The notes beneath the pieces were generated by a model. It had not been told where the DNA came from. It saw only the letters and a list, made by a program, of their open reading frames with translations, and searched no databases. From Owenia fusiformis (taxonomy: Eukaryota; Annelida; Polychaeta; Sabellida; Oweniidae): DNA of 64,000 bases. Positions 24,414-64,000 of this stretch are shown in pieces; position 1 is the stretch's first letter, and each line of letters starts with the position of its first letter. The stretch is from positions 6,355,375 to 6,419,374 of the forward strand of contig CAIIXF020000005.1 of the NCBI GenBank assembly GCA_903813345.2. The letters are read 5' to 3'. The translations under genes and the position numbers were made by a program.

Positions 24414-27400
24414 TGTTGTATATAGTTTAGCATGATATGTACTTCTTTCTGTAACTGGAATACGATTCTAATATACAAGCAGCACATACGTATTCCCGGG
24501 GAACCATAAATATTTTGTGTAGTGTGTGGACATTTTTCTTTTCATTTCTCTAAAATCAGATTATTCTCATAAAATTCATACAAAGTTGGGCCTAAGCCTC
24601 TATTTTCGTATTCTGCATGTTAAGATATTTATAATGTAAAACCTAAGAGATAAATTCAATGTCTTCAGTTGAGAATAAGTATAAGGTAAATGTGTGAATT
24701 CTGCTTGTTGTTGCACTATTTTTATAATAAACAAGGTTCGATACGCAACACTGAATAGACTGCAGTCATAGCTTAGTTGTAAAGAAAACAAAAGAAGTTG
24801 GGACGTGGTCATGCTTGAATACGATTTTAAATATATCGCCGTTTACATTTGTTGAAATCGGCCTGTATTAATTTCAACAGGTGATCGGTGTACAAGGGCA
24901 TATATTTGAGTTATTGGTTTAACGATAAGTATGACCTATGAGTGGGTAACGTTTTACAAATGCATGAAACAAATACTCCAATGGCCTAATCTCAATTTTC
25001 CTGCATAAACTATTACATTGAAATGATGGTCATTTGCTCTCTAACTTCCGCACCGCATACGTAACTTCGTAACAATTCAATAAGCCAAGACAGGACCGCT
25101 ATAATCGCTACATGCCAGTGAACAATGCAAACTTTATAGTTGATATAGAGATTTTTGGACAAACTTTGAAGATACACTCGGAGTCAAAGCCTCGTTCATT
25201 TTATACCCTTTCAGTAATGAGATAGATAGTGCAAAAACAGCAAATGATTTTGATATTTTTCAATTTTCATCTTATTTGAAGATGAAGATCTTTTTAAAGA
25301 AGCAAAATCAACCTATTCACGAGAGTAGACTTTTGAGAAATCAATGGGTTGTCTTACGGGAAAATACCTCTGTCAGTTTGAGTGTCCAGTACAGTGTCAG
25401 CTCAATGTGACATACAAGTGATTTTCACTACTTCAGTTTGCAGTTTTTGATCTCAACATGCCTTTCTCAAAATATTGAATTTTGAATTAAAATGTTGAAT
25501 TTTGAATTTTCCGGATTAAATCTTCTTGAGCTTTTATACGCATACATGTTTTATGGTAAGGAAAATACAGAAGAATGATCTTGTATGAGTGGCAGCTTTA
25601 CAATCATTCCTGGTCTCAAGATGACATTGATGTTGGGTTTATAAATGACATGTCAGAAACCATGCTATATAGGCATATGCAGAATGGGAATGTAGCCGCA
25701 TACATCTTAGGTGTTGAAATAAATCTTACAGTGAATCTGTTAATCATAGTTCTGTTTCCGAAATAAACGTGCATTATGTATAAAGAGTGAACTCAAGAGT
25801 GTGCCACATCTTGAAAAAGGCCATAATCAGTCGATGTGCAAGTTTTGATAGTAACCAGGATCCTTGGTGTTAGAACCTTTTCGTTGTTTTCTGCCACTAA
25901 ACTGTTGTTTATAGGGTGTGAACTAGTGTTTGACGACTACCCGTCATTGTTATCTAATATAGAACCCAGTGTTACGTGTCATTAGGCCATATCATTTTTT
26001 ATAATCTCCATAAGGGACTTGTCATTTCGTAAGTTGGTGAACATGAGCTTTTTATGAATAGTTGTAATTACATTGTATATAATTTGCAACTATTTTGAAA
26101 CAAGACTTCTATTTTATACCATCTTTATAAGACAGATAACAGCACATGAAGAAAATGCAACATTAAAATTCTACAGAATGTTAGATTACATTCAGTAAAG
26201 GTTAAAAAATAAAATTTCAAAGGCCAGATTTCTACTTAATGTTTGGTGGTTACTGACTTATACTTCTGTATGTCATCACCAATTTCTTACATTCCTGTAA
26301 ATAAGCTTTATGGCGACTGTGGATTTTTGTCTGGAATAACTCGCAAACAGTTAGAATACACGAGGAACAAAAGAAACACTGATGCTCCTAAGTCCTATGA
26401 TGTGATCATTTTATGATATTTGAGAAATTAACCTACTTTGTTCTGTTTTATAGGAGAAACAATTGGGGATGGTTGAAATAATTTTGTAAGGCCATGTTCT
26501 CTGTTGAATGTAATTCCTACATAATGGTACAACTCTGTAAATAAACAGACCTAAACAAATCACACACTTCCCATCATCCTGATAACATACAGCCAACTTT
26601 GATAATCCAGTCAGCTTCCACCCATCTCCCATCTTCCACTTCCTTCTTCTGTCTGTCTATCTTTAGAAGATCATTCAGAAAATTCAAGGTCAGGCGTAAA
26701 CATTTTGAAAATGTATTTTGTAGTAATTGTACTGAAATTGGTTAATCCTTTGCTGGGCAATTTCAAAATCAACAGGAAGAATTCTGAAAATGGACCTCTC
26801 ACTATTGTATTTCTTTCTCATCAAATTACCAACAAAATGATTTGTCTTAATATGGTTTTTCCATTAGTTACATCTTGACAAGTCAAACTCATGACCAACC
26901 AACACGATTTTGGAGAAAGACTGGAAAAGATCCGTCTGATGCCTACAACATTTTCTGTCTTCATTTCAAGACTACAAAGGAAAGAGATGATATGGCTTTT
27001 CCCGAAGCTTCCCAATTCTTTGACTTCACCTTTGATGGATGTACAATACATCTGGGAATTGGAACATGTTTTTGTTCCTTCCATTTAAGATTGACATGCT
27101 GAATTATAGTATTAGTGTCAGAGGTGAACAAGCCACATTCAAGTTCCACATTTATTTCCAGAGATAATTCAAAATGTTGATTGTCAGAAACATGTTCTTG
27201 GGTAACTTCCAAAAGGATTAGTAGCTCTGTTTATAACGTGTGTTATTCTTATGTTTTTATTCAGTGTTTAAGTTCACATCAGCGTGACGTCAAACAATAT
27301 TGCAAGTATTGTTACTACCCATGATGTTTACGTTTTTTCAAGTATAGTTTGTGGATTGTTTTGAAAACACAGATGTAACTTATCTAGCACCTTATTAAGC

Positions 27401-29244
27401 CTCTTTTATCACTTCTCTGTTAATTTGGCAATTAAATACCTTAACACCTTTCCATGATTTCAGATAACTGACAACATTAGTCACAAATGTTCCTAGCAAA
27501 CCCCACTTTTTCTCCAATTACCATGGTAACAGTTTGAAGTCTCATTGGTTACTATGGAAACTGTTATAATTAGATTAAAACTTTCTTTTTTGATTTTGAT
27601 AGTTAATTTTTTCATGAGATAATGAAGTGACTTATTTGTGATATAAAAAGAATTCATTTAGATTGAAAATAGTTTGAGTTTAAAATGTTCAATATTTCAT
27701 GCAGGACCTTCATGACTTTGAACATATTTTATATGTTCCGCAATACCCTTCTTATAACAAAAGTTAACCGATAACCATGGTCAAATAAATTTTCAAAATC
27801 TTGATTATTTTGTATTAGGTAAAAAATTAACCCTGGCTCACTTCAAAGTGAATTCAGCTATTTCCTATAAGGCTATATGCTTTGAGGGGAGAAGATAACA
27901 GTTTTTACATTACGTATTTTGCAAGATAACCAATGGTCATGAAAGAAATCAAGAAAGATAAAGGTATATAATTTATAACTTCCAATGGTTCTTAAAAGTG
28001 ATGCGTGTCAGGTTCAAAACATCAGACCATTGAATTCAATTTAGAATATTCAAACGGAAGCTATGTAATTGTATGACTTTGACTTCTAACAAGATTTTGT
28101 GACCGTAAAATGAACAGGAAACATTTTTTATGTTCCAGGATTCAACAATAGCTTGTTTTCACACTTTTTATCTCACTTTGAAAATGTGCTACATTATATC
28201 CCTGTCTTGTTCTGTTAAGGATTGGGAGTCATAAACTTGAAGTAATGTTTCATTTACTATATTTTGGCTTTGAAATGGTACGATATATAGTTTTATAGTA
28301 GTTTTATATGGCTTAAGTTATGAAGAATAATTTTAACCTATGCACTGTAGAATAGTATGCAGGAAACCCAAGTACAATAGATTAGTGTACTCGAGTTCAT
28401 ATGAAGTATGTTATCAGGGTCTGTAGGATGGGCACGGCGCTATGGTAACATAATGACAGAAGCAGTTAAGAGATAAAAGTCATTGAAATTTGTTTATTGA
28501 AACGGTTTCATACTTGAGTATGGATTATAATATGAATAATAAGAATGTAACAGGTATATGAAATATTTGATCTTGGATAGAAATGAAAATATAATTCTAT
28601 TAATTTGTCTTTTCTATTTTTGTTAAGAATCTCATTATCTGCATTCTTTTGAGCTATGGCTCTTCATTTAGTAGGATCCTTTGCCCATAGGTCTTTATCA
28701 TTAGGTCAGGCCCTAATATACGTCACTCACATTTAAAGCTCACGTTTTGATGTTAAAACAAAGATTCCAGGGCCAGGCTAGCTTTCATTGGATCTAAAAA
28801 TCATTGTAAATATACATACTTGGTAGATAGTTAAACTAAATGGCCAGGTTGATTGGTAATAAATCAAACATATTGATGGATGCCAGATGACTGAAGATGG
28901 TTTGTTAGGCTTGTTGTTTGTATTTGTAAGTTATAGGTGCTTATAGGTACAATATGTAGCATTAATGTGGCTTATGGGCTTATGTTAATTCTTAAGGTAG
29001 TGCCCAGTCCAAAGACTTTTAGAACTCACACATTGTTAAGTTAGTATATAATTTTCAAATCATTTGAAAAATGTTTTCAAAATCTTCCCCAGTTATATTT
29101 ATACTGTACTGTGTTCTGATGTTTACTTCAAAATAAAAATCATATCCCTCATAAATCACATGATTTTATTGTTATTCAGTGATATCAATAAGAAATATAT
29201 AATTATTATTCCTTATACTTATTATCTGTATTATGTGCTTGAAG
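24414..29244. other. Non-coding stretch upstream of the first FGFR exon found
   Basis: No exon, RNA gene or transposon with clear ends was recognised. Overlapping short frames on both strands at 26821-27212 have no known domain. The missing FGFR signal-peptide exon could lie here or further left, but no ATG plus hydrophobic stretch plus phase-1 donor was found. Confidence 0.45.
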
Positions 29245-58065
<28,821 letters not shown>

Positions 58066-59887
58066 TCTTTTAGATCTCTTAGATCCCGTTGATCTAACGG
58101 ATGATCAAATCACGCTTTGTTCAGTGTAGACAAAGTGTCACCAAATCATGTGTGAATTGCACAGAAAATAATGTGTTCAGGAAGGAAGAACATGATTTCA
58201 GTTTTATTATCACTTTTTATTATCACATCCATTTTGTTATAAAGATGTAACGTCTTTATAATACGTGGTGGGGACAAGTGATTATATTTATCATTTATCA
58301 TCTAGTGCCTTAAACAATGGGAGGGTCCCTTGAGGAGGGTCTCCTAGTGAGATATGTGTTCATATGACAGAGATGTTGGATTACCACAACAGCGTGCAAT
58401 ACAGACACTGTGGTTGTTCTAGGAAGCATTACTGAAGATATGTCAGCGTAAATAGTTCCTTAAATGGGCCATCTTTATGTTGATGACTGACTGACTGACT
58501 TTTTTTGGTCCAAAGATCTCGTCTCTGAACTTGATTTGTTCAATTAATTATTTGAAAGTTTAATAGCCAGTAAGAGTTGATCTAATGTAGTATGTGTTTC
58601 CTCAAGCTGACAGATTGTAAATATTGTACATATGTAGATGAAACAATGTACATGAATTGTCCATATACCAGTGAAGCTACTCAATTGTACATAAATGCTT
58701 ATGTAAATTGCTTCCATGTAGACCTGCCAGCTACGTTCAGATCACATGTGCCAATATTTTGAATTAATGACTGAAAAATGAAAGCAATATTTTTACGCAT
58801 ACATTCTATATGAAGTCTAGCATTGATGAATTTCGATGAAACTGTGGTAATCTGTATGAAATAGTGATAATTTTGAAATTCCTGGTATATGGCATAATAT
58901 TATAAAGAAGTGCAACAGAAAATGCCAAAGATGTTTTCCAACTTAATTTTGTGTCATAGTATCAATGAATAAGTAAAATTTACTTGATGAAAGTTTATTG
59001 TAAAAGCATCATAAGTATAATTTTTTTTTTGTTATTTGAATTTAGCTGTCCAAGGTCTTGATGCGATATGTACTCTGTAAATATCACGCATATAATCAAT
59101 AATTTAATTTCATAACCAGTGGGCCAAGTCATTTCTTGGTAGTTCTCAAAATCATATTTGAGATAATCGTATCCATCGTTTGGACAATGGAACCATTATT
59201 TGAGTCCATTTATATATGTATGAGACATATACTTGTTTGTGAAAAGTTACAGATACCAATCACTACAGTATGTACATACCGGAGTTTCATTAGAATATGT
59301 AATACGAATGGACACACTTATTTGACATCTTGATTTTAACATGGAAACATTAACAAAATTTCTCAAAAACATTCTATTTTTTGGGAAGATACAATCTGTT
59401 GCTAATGAAACTCTTTGTATTAATGTGTTAAATATGATATATACATGTGATATATTTATATATGTGCATGCCATGTATACAAAGCATTTTTGCAGCTGAT
59501 AGTTTGAACAAATGATCCTGTAGTGTTTACTTTATCTTACTTCCAGTCCTATTTAAAACATCACAAAGGTCATATTCATAATGTTATCGTGTATGAACTC
59601 TATGACTAGTTTCTGGGCAATAACCATTATCATTTTCTGCCATTATTCAAGTGCCTTATTTGAGATTTGCTAATTTTTACATTATCTAAATAACCAAAGT
59701 AAGACTTTCATCACATACATTTATGAAGGAAAACATGTTCAGCGTAAAATGGAGTATGCATTTAAAAATTCAGTTTATAAAAATATGAATTTTTTCATTT
59801 GTTTGTTATTATTCAAAAATTCAGACCTCTAGAACATGTAGTACTGGACATAAGTATAAATGTAGTGCCATTAGTATCATTCAAGAG
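58066..59887 (+). other. FGFR 3' UTR and flank, end unknown
   Basis: No open frame of note follows the stop. The nearest canonical AATAAA on + is far away (62307-62312, then 62974-62979), with ATTAAA at 60818-60823. Either the 3' UTR is long or a variant signal is used. Confidence 0.5.
58616..59083 (+). promoter_or_regulatory. Cluster of four Pumilio-type motifs in the FGFR 3' UTR
   Basis: TGTANATA motifs occur at 58616-58623 (TGTAAATA), 58625-58632 (TGTACATA), 58686-58693 (TGTACATA) and 59076-59083 (TGTAAATA). PUF proteins bind UGUANAUA in 3' UTRs and repress the mRNA. The motif is AT-rich, so chance copies are expected; the closeness of the first three is suggestive. Confidence 0.4.
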
Positions 59888-60632
59888 TGTGATATCAACA
59901 TACATGAGTGTGATATCAACATATAAGTGTGTGATACCAACATACATGAGTGTGATACCAACATATAAGTATGTGATATCAACGTACTAGAGTGATATTA
60001 ACAAACAAGTTTGTGATACCAACATACAAGAGTTTGATATGGACATACAAGTATGTGATATTAACAAACAAGTTTGTGATACCAACATACAAGAGTTTGA
60101 TATGAACATACAAGTATGTGATATTAACAAACAAGGGTGTGATACCAACATACAAGAGTTTGATATGGACATACAAGTATGTGATATTAACAAACAAGTG
60201 TGTGATACCAACATACAAGAGTTTGATATGAACATACAAGTATGTGATATTAACAAACAAGGGTGTGATACCAACATACAAGAGTTTGATATGGACATAC
60301 AAGTATGTGATATTAACAAACAAGTTTGTGATACCAACATACAAGAGTTTGATATGGACATACAAGTATGTGATATTAACAAACAAGTTTGTGATACCAA
60401 CATACAAGAGTTTGATATGAACATACAAGTATGTGATATTAACAAACAAGTGTGTGATACCAACATACAAGAGTTTGAGATGGACATACAAGTATGTGAT
60501 ATTAACAAACAAGTTTGTGATACCAACATACAAGAGTTTGATATGAACCTACAAGTATGTGATATTAACAAACAAGTGTGTGATACCAACATACAAGAGT
60601 TTGATATGAACATACAAGTGTGTGACATCAAA
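59888..60632 (+). repeat. 63-bp minisatellite built from 21-bp subunits
   Basis: From about 59990 the 63-bp unit is three related 21-mers: GATATGAACATACAAGTATG, GATATTAACAAACAAGTTTG and GATACCAACATACAAGAGTT (each with one more T). The first 100 bp are less regular. All periods are multiples of three, so one + frame (60039-60653, 204 codons) and two - frames stay open. No start context, splice site or composition supports a protein. Confidence 0.92.
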
Positions 60633-61195
60633 CCTAACATAACTGCTGACTGATACAACATTTAGTTTAATTATTAGTTTATGTCATATCATAAATCATT
60701 ATAGAATTATGTATGTGTCAAAAATTGAGCACTTTTTAAAGTGGTTTACTTTATTCAAAGACAATCCATCCCTGTAATGGTACAAAATTGTAAACACTTA
60801 GATATATTTCATTGTAATTAAATTTATCATTTTTGTTAAATTCACCTTCACAATTCATCTATTTTTTCTCAATATATTTTTAGTTTATGCATCTCAATTT
60901 TTACCTTCCTCCCATTGAAGCCAACAATTTTAGAAAGTGCTCATCATTTGACATAGCCCATTTAGTTTAAACCATGACTAAAACAGCAAAACTGAATGAA
61001 TATGATATTATTTCTTTTGATATGGATAGTTAAAATAGTATCCTAAACATTAAATGACTAACAGTATAATGTTTTTGTAAAAAACTATGTGAAAATATTG
61101 CAAACAGTTCTTGCTATGATCTTACCCATTTCTCTCTCACTTTTGTAAATAGATTTCCATAATTTCGACTGGTGCTTAAAATATGTAAAACAGAG
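60633..61195. other. Intergenic stretch, nothing seen
   Basis: AT-rich sequence with an ATTAAA at 60818 as a weak polyadenylation candidate for FGFR. Confidence 0.5.
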
Positions 61196-61407
61196 GTTGC
61201 CATAGCATCTAAATGGGAGAAAATAGTTGTCATGGCAATTAAAGTCATATCATAACTTCTTTTTCTGGATAGTATTTTGCAAATAATTCAATCTTGAACA
61301 CAATTAGCCAAAATACTTTTCCAAAGGTAAGTTAGAAAGCCATGTTGCCATGGCAACTGATTTCATCATGTTGCTTTAGCAACAAAAGGCAACAGGTTGC
61401 CATGCAA
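61196..61407. promoter_or_regulatory. Cluster of RFX X-box-like motifs
   Basis: Five matches or near matches to GTTGCCATGGCAAC occur within 212 bp: 61196-61209, 61226-61239, 61344-61357 (perfect palindrome), 61370-61383 (GTTGCTTTAGCAAC) and 61396-61407 (half plus). A further copy, GTTGTCATAGCAAC, is at 62229-62242. RFX factors bind this motif. The cluster lies between two convergent genes, so it could be an enhancer or part of a repeat. Confidence 0.45.
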
Positions 61408-61795
61408 TATACTGTCGACAAATGTGTAGGCAGAATGTACATAAGATCAAGTGTGGAGCTTCTCAAGGCTTCATAGAAGAAATATTTTGTAAGTCACTAA
61501 AATTATCGATTGGTATAATTCTCAAAGTCTATTCTTGAGCTCCAGCTATGGATTCTTCTTGATGACTTGGTATCCAAATAATATGAGGTATTGAAACAGG
61601 AAAATGTACCGAATCTATTGGCTTATCGAGAATGAAAATATACAGTCAAAAGTTTCTTAAAAATTGTGCAAAACAGTAACAAGTATTATTTTAATGAACA
61701 AAATCTAGAACTTTCGAACAAATCATTGTCTTAAACGCCAACTCAGCAAAAAATTAATTTCAACATTTTCACTTTTATTTTATTTTACTCATTAA

Positions 61796-61935
61796 TGCCT
61801 GGGTCACATATGCTCCGATCCATCGGCCGGCGCCTGGCCGATTGAGTGTTTTGTTCAATATTGTATTCAATTTTGAACAAAATACTCAATCGGCCGGGCG
61901 CCGTAGTGAAAATCGGAGCAAATGTGACCAAGGCA
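61796..61935. mobile_element. TTAA-flanked hairpin MITE (piggyBac-like)
   Basis: A near-perfect hairpin of 140 bp starting TGCCTGGGTCACATATGCTC and ending with its near complement, with TTAA on both sides (61792-61795 and 61936-61939). TTAA duplication is the piggyBac hallmark, though some other superfamilies share it. The core contains CAATCGGCCGGGCGCCG, GC-rich against the AT-rich surroundings. Confidence 0.8.
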
Positions 61936-61939
61936 TTAA

Positions 61940-63354
61940 AGTGACACTGGTTTCAGTTGCTATTAAATTAATAGTGCATGATCATTGTACAGTTGTGCTA
62001 TACAATCAGCAAGACAATATACAAAACTCATTTATTGTACATGTACATAACATAAGCAGAATTTTAAAAGTTATTTAGCTGTTTATGATTTCTCTTTTGT
62101 TTGACACAATATTTGTTTAATACAAAAATGAACAATTTAGAAGACATCATTACAACCGTTTGTTGTTTTATGTTTACAGATTCACGAACAGTTTTATGAT
62201 TTTTGAATATTTTATTTTTATATAATTTGTTGTCATAGCAACAATTGCCAAGTGGAGCGAGCAATGGATACAAAGTACAGTAATCACAGTATACTTATTA
62301 TAAGCTAATAAATGTTCACATTTTAATGAATTTATACAACTATATTGTATGTTTGAAACATGGTGTATATTTATGTAAAAAACAATACAAGAATGAGGTA
62401 GCAAAGGGTGAGGGTAGGCATATTACCATGGTGACTAAAATCGATCTCTTTCCATCTATGTCTGTCTGTTAATCCAGTAGACCCATAGGTAAAGTGGATC
62501 AAATTCAATGATTTAAGGAAAGAGTTCAAAATGTCCATGGATATAGTTTTACCCAAAGAAACACCCTGATATTTATTTAAAAGAAGGTATAATTTCATTG
62601 GATAGTAAGAATGTTAACTTATTTTTGTGATGTTATTGTTAGAGTAAGGTATATCTGGTGATAAGTAAACAGTACAGTGGCAAACATTACTGTTGTAAAC
62701 AATACAGTAGTAAACAGTACTGTAGAGGCAGCAATGCAGGCAAGCAACTCTTAATAACAGTTCTTATGTTCAAACCTCCAATAAAATGTGTGGTGAAATG
62801 TATTTCCAATTCAATCTGAGATCTTGCCTGAATTTTTAGTCATAAATCCTGTGTTCATGCAGCCCCATGTAATTGTAACATAATGTTACTTTCTGTTGTC
62901 TGGAAACCACACACAGAATGTTATGTAGAGTTATACGCTACTGTATTATATTATATAGTAGTCATAAATACCAAATAAAAGTATAAAATTTAATTAATTG
63001 TATGTTTATTTACTTTTACATAGCCTAATATGATAAAGCCTTAGCAATTCATTTTATTCCCATAATGCTTTGCCATGGTAATATAAATTGAAATTATTCT
63101 GTTGATATAGTCGATACTTAACATTTAATAATTGCTAATTGTTACAAAGACCAAGTAACCTATGCTAAATGCCGGACTGTCGACAGTAAGACAATAATTG
63201 CAGATTGTTACAAAAGTGTAACAGCTGTTACATATGCTGAATCTCTTATGCTATATGTTTAACGTTGGAGGCTGTAACAATATGTCACCATTTCTTGGTG
63301 ATGACATAAAACAGCCACTTAACAATGCATTATACTTATAGTGCTCATGATTTT
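61940..63354. other. Intergenic stretch between convergent genes
   Basis: No gene recognised. AATAAA signals on + at 62307 and 62974, and on - around 63005-63010 (TTTATT). One X-box-like site at 62229. Confidence 0.5.
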
Positions 63355-63360
63355 TTTATT
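63355..63360 (-). terminator. Polyadenylation signal of the collagen C4-like gene
   Basis: AATAAA on the - strand, 34 nt beyond the stop codon of the gene ending at 63394. This would give a very short 3' UTR; a second AATAAA lies about 350 nt further on. Confidence 0.5.
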
Positions 63361-63393
63361 CACTTTGGATAGAATACATTGTATATCATGTGT

Positions 63394-63911
63394 TTAAGAT
63401 GTGCAGACCACACACGTCAACTCTGCCCCATCTTTGTAGTTTGGACAAGGTAAGGACCCACAAGATGCTTCCACAGCATAAAATAATGCACCATTCTTAT
63501 TAGCCCCACTACCCGGCACTCCCTCTGGCGCTGCATCCATGCATTCAAATGTCCTTCTACCGCCGTGTTTTGCATACTCTGATACAAGGTAACCAGTGTA
63601 TTCGAAATGCCATGCATCTGGACATGTCTTCCAAGCTGGGATCATGATAGACGTTGAACGAGGTACTGAACACACAGCACATGGTACATCACTTTCGTAA
63701 AGTGATTCTCTGTCACCAGGGGTAGGTGCATTGTCACCATCAAAAGGGTTTGGATGTCCACTGGCTGTTTCAAACTGATATTCAGCTCCATACATTAAAG
63801 CAGAATATTTACTTTTTGCACTGGTGTACCTTCCCCACTGTGGGTTTGTAGGAAGGCATTGATAGTTAGAACCACCTCCTGTCTCTACATGACTTGAACC
63901 ACCGGCTATAC
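63394..63911 (-). CDS. Short-chain collagen C4-like protein, last exon
   Basis: A 518-bp last exon on the - strand, entered in phase 1 after a TCATTTTAG acceptor, encoding 171 residues to TAA. The translation runs GGGSNYQCLPTNPQWG, ALMYGAEYQF, DVPCAVCSV, MIPAWKTCP, GALFYAVEASCGSLPCP and LTCVVCTS. These are the hallmarks of the C-terminal domain of short-chain collagen C4-like proteins, abundant in molluscs, where a short Gly-X-Y helix precedes it. About nine cysteines suggest a disulfide-rich secreted domain. The helix and signal peptide would be in exons beyond the right edge. The gene faces FGFR tail to tail. The exact function is not known; a structural extracellular role is inferred. Confidence 0.88.
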
Positions 63912-63963
63912 CTAAAATGAAGTGTTGAACAGCTTGGTTGATAAACGGTTAGCAGAAGCTAGC

Positions 63964-64000
63964 ACAGAGGCGTAGCCAGGATCCAAAACTTGGCGAGAAT
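63964..64000. mobile_element. Possible transposon end cut by the window edge
   Basis: AGAGGCGTAGCCAGGATCC resembles the GGCGTAG and CGTAGCCAGG ends of the hAT-like elements at 10.2 and 30.4 kb. Only about 37 bp are visible. Confidence 0.35.

Noticed and set aside
26821-27212. Overlapping open frames on both strands
   Set aside because: Short, mutually exclusive in composition and unsupported by any family motif.
28887-28925. Signal-peptide exon just upstream of the first FGFR exon (ATG to TTT|GTAAGT)
   Set aside because: The join would be in phase 0, but the exon at 29245 needs phase 1; joining gives an early stop.
59979-60661. Open frames of 184-224 codons on both strands
   Set aside because: Produced by a 63-bp repeat whose length is divisible by three; no gene context.

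Overview
The window is animal nuclear DNA: AT-rich, intron-dominated, with GT-AG introns and many DNA transposons. Its one clearly readable large gene is a fibroblast growth factor receptor (FGFR) on the + strand. At the far right is the last exon of a short-chain collagen C4-like gene on the - strand. That family, the many foldback/MITE repeats and the three-Ig FGFR with an acid box suggest a lophotrochozoan, most likely a bivalve mollusc. This is an inference; no species can be named from the sequence alone.

Layout. 1-29 kb: no confident gene. It holds a 1.0 kb G-rich foldback element (3.8-4.8 kb), nested hAT-like elements (10.2-11.7 kb), a nearly complete but dead mariner whose transposase is split by an intron (13.5-15.5 kb), a foldback element with tandem-repeat ends (19.2-20.4 kb), and a pile of palindromic MITEs around a 5'-truncated LINE (20.5-24.4 kb). 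The start codon, signal-peptide exon and promoter of FGFR were not identified.

29.2-58.1 kb: seventeen FGFR coding exons plus one alternative exon. In order they encode a short linker, Ig loop 1, an acid box, Ig loop 2, Ig loop 3 (first half encoded by two tandem, frame-incompatible alternative exons), a transmembrane segment, a juxtamembrane region, a complete tyrosine kinase domain and a tail with a PLC-gamma-type YLDL motif. The three exons for linker plus Ig1 look like a duplicate of those for acid box plus Ig2. The introns contain a 3.9 kb array of a 41-bp repeat that runs into the splice acceptor of the Ig1 exon, a 45-bp array next to the acceptor of the acid-box exon, and a 4.36 kb palindromic element with internal 172-bp satellites.

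58.1-64 kb: FGFR 3' flank with four Pumilio-type motifs, a 63-bp tandem array open in several frames, a cluster of RFX X-box-like motifs, a TTAA-flanked hairpin MITE, and the convergent collagen C4-like gene.

The strongest candidate for something undescribed is the FGFR locus. One of its two alternative Ig3 exons lacks the structural cysteine, and the 41-bp array multiplies the signals of a 3' splice site about 95 times.
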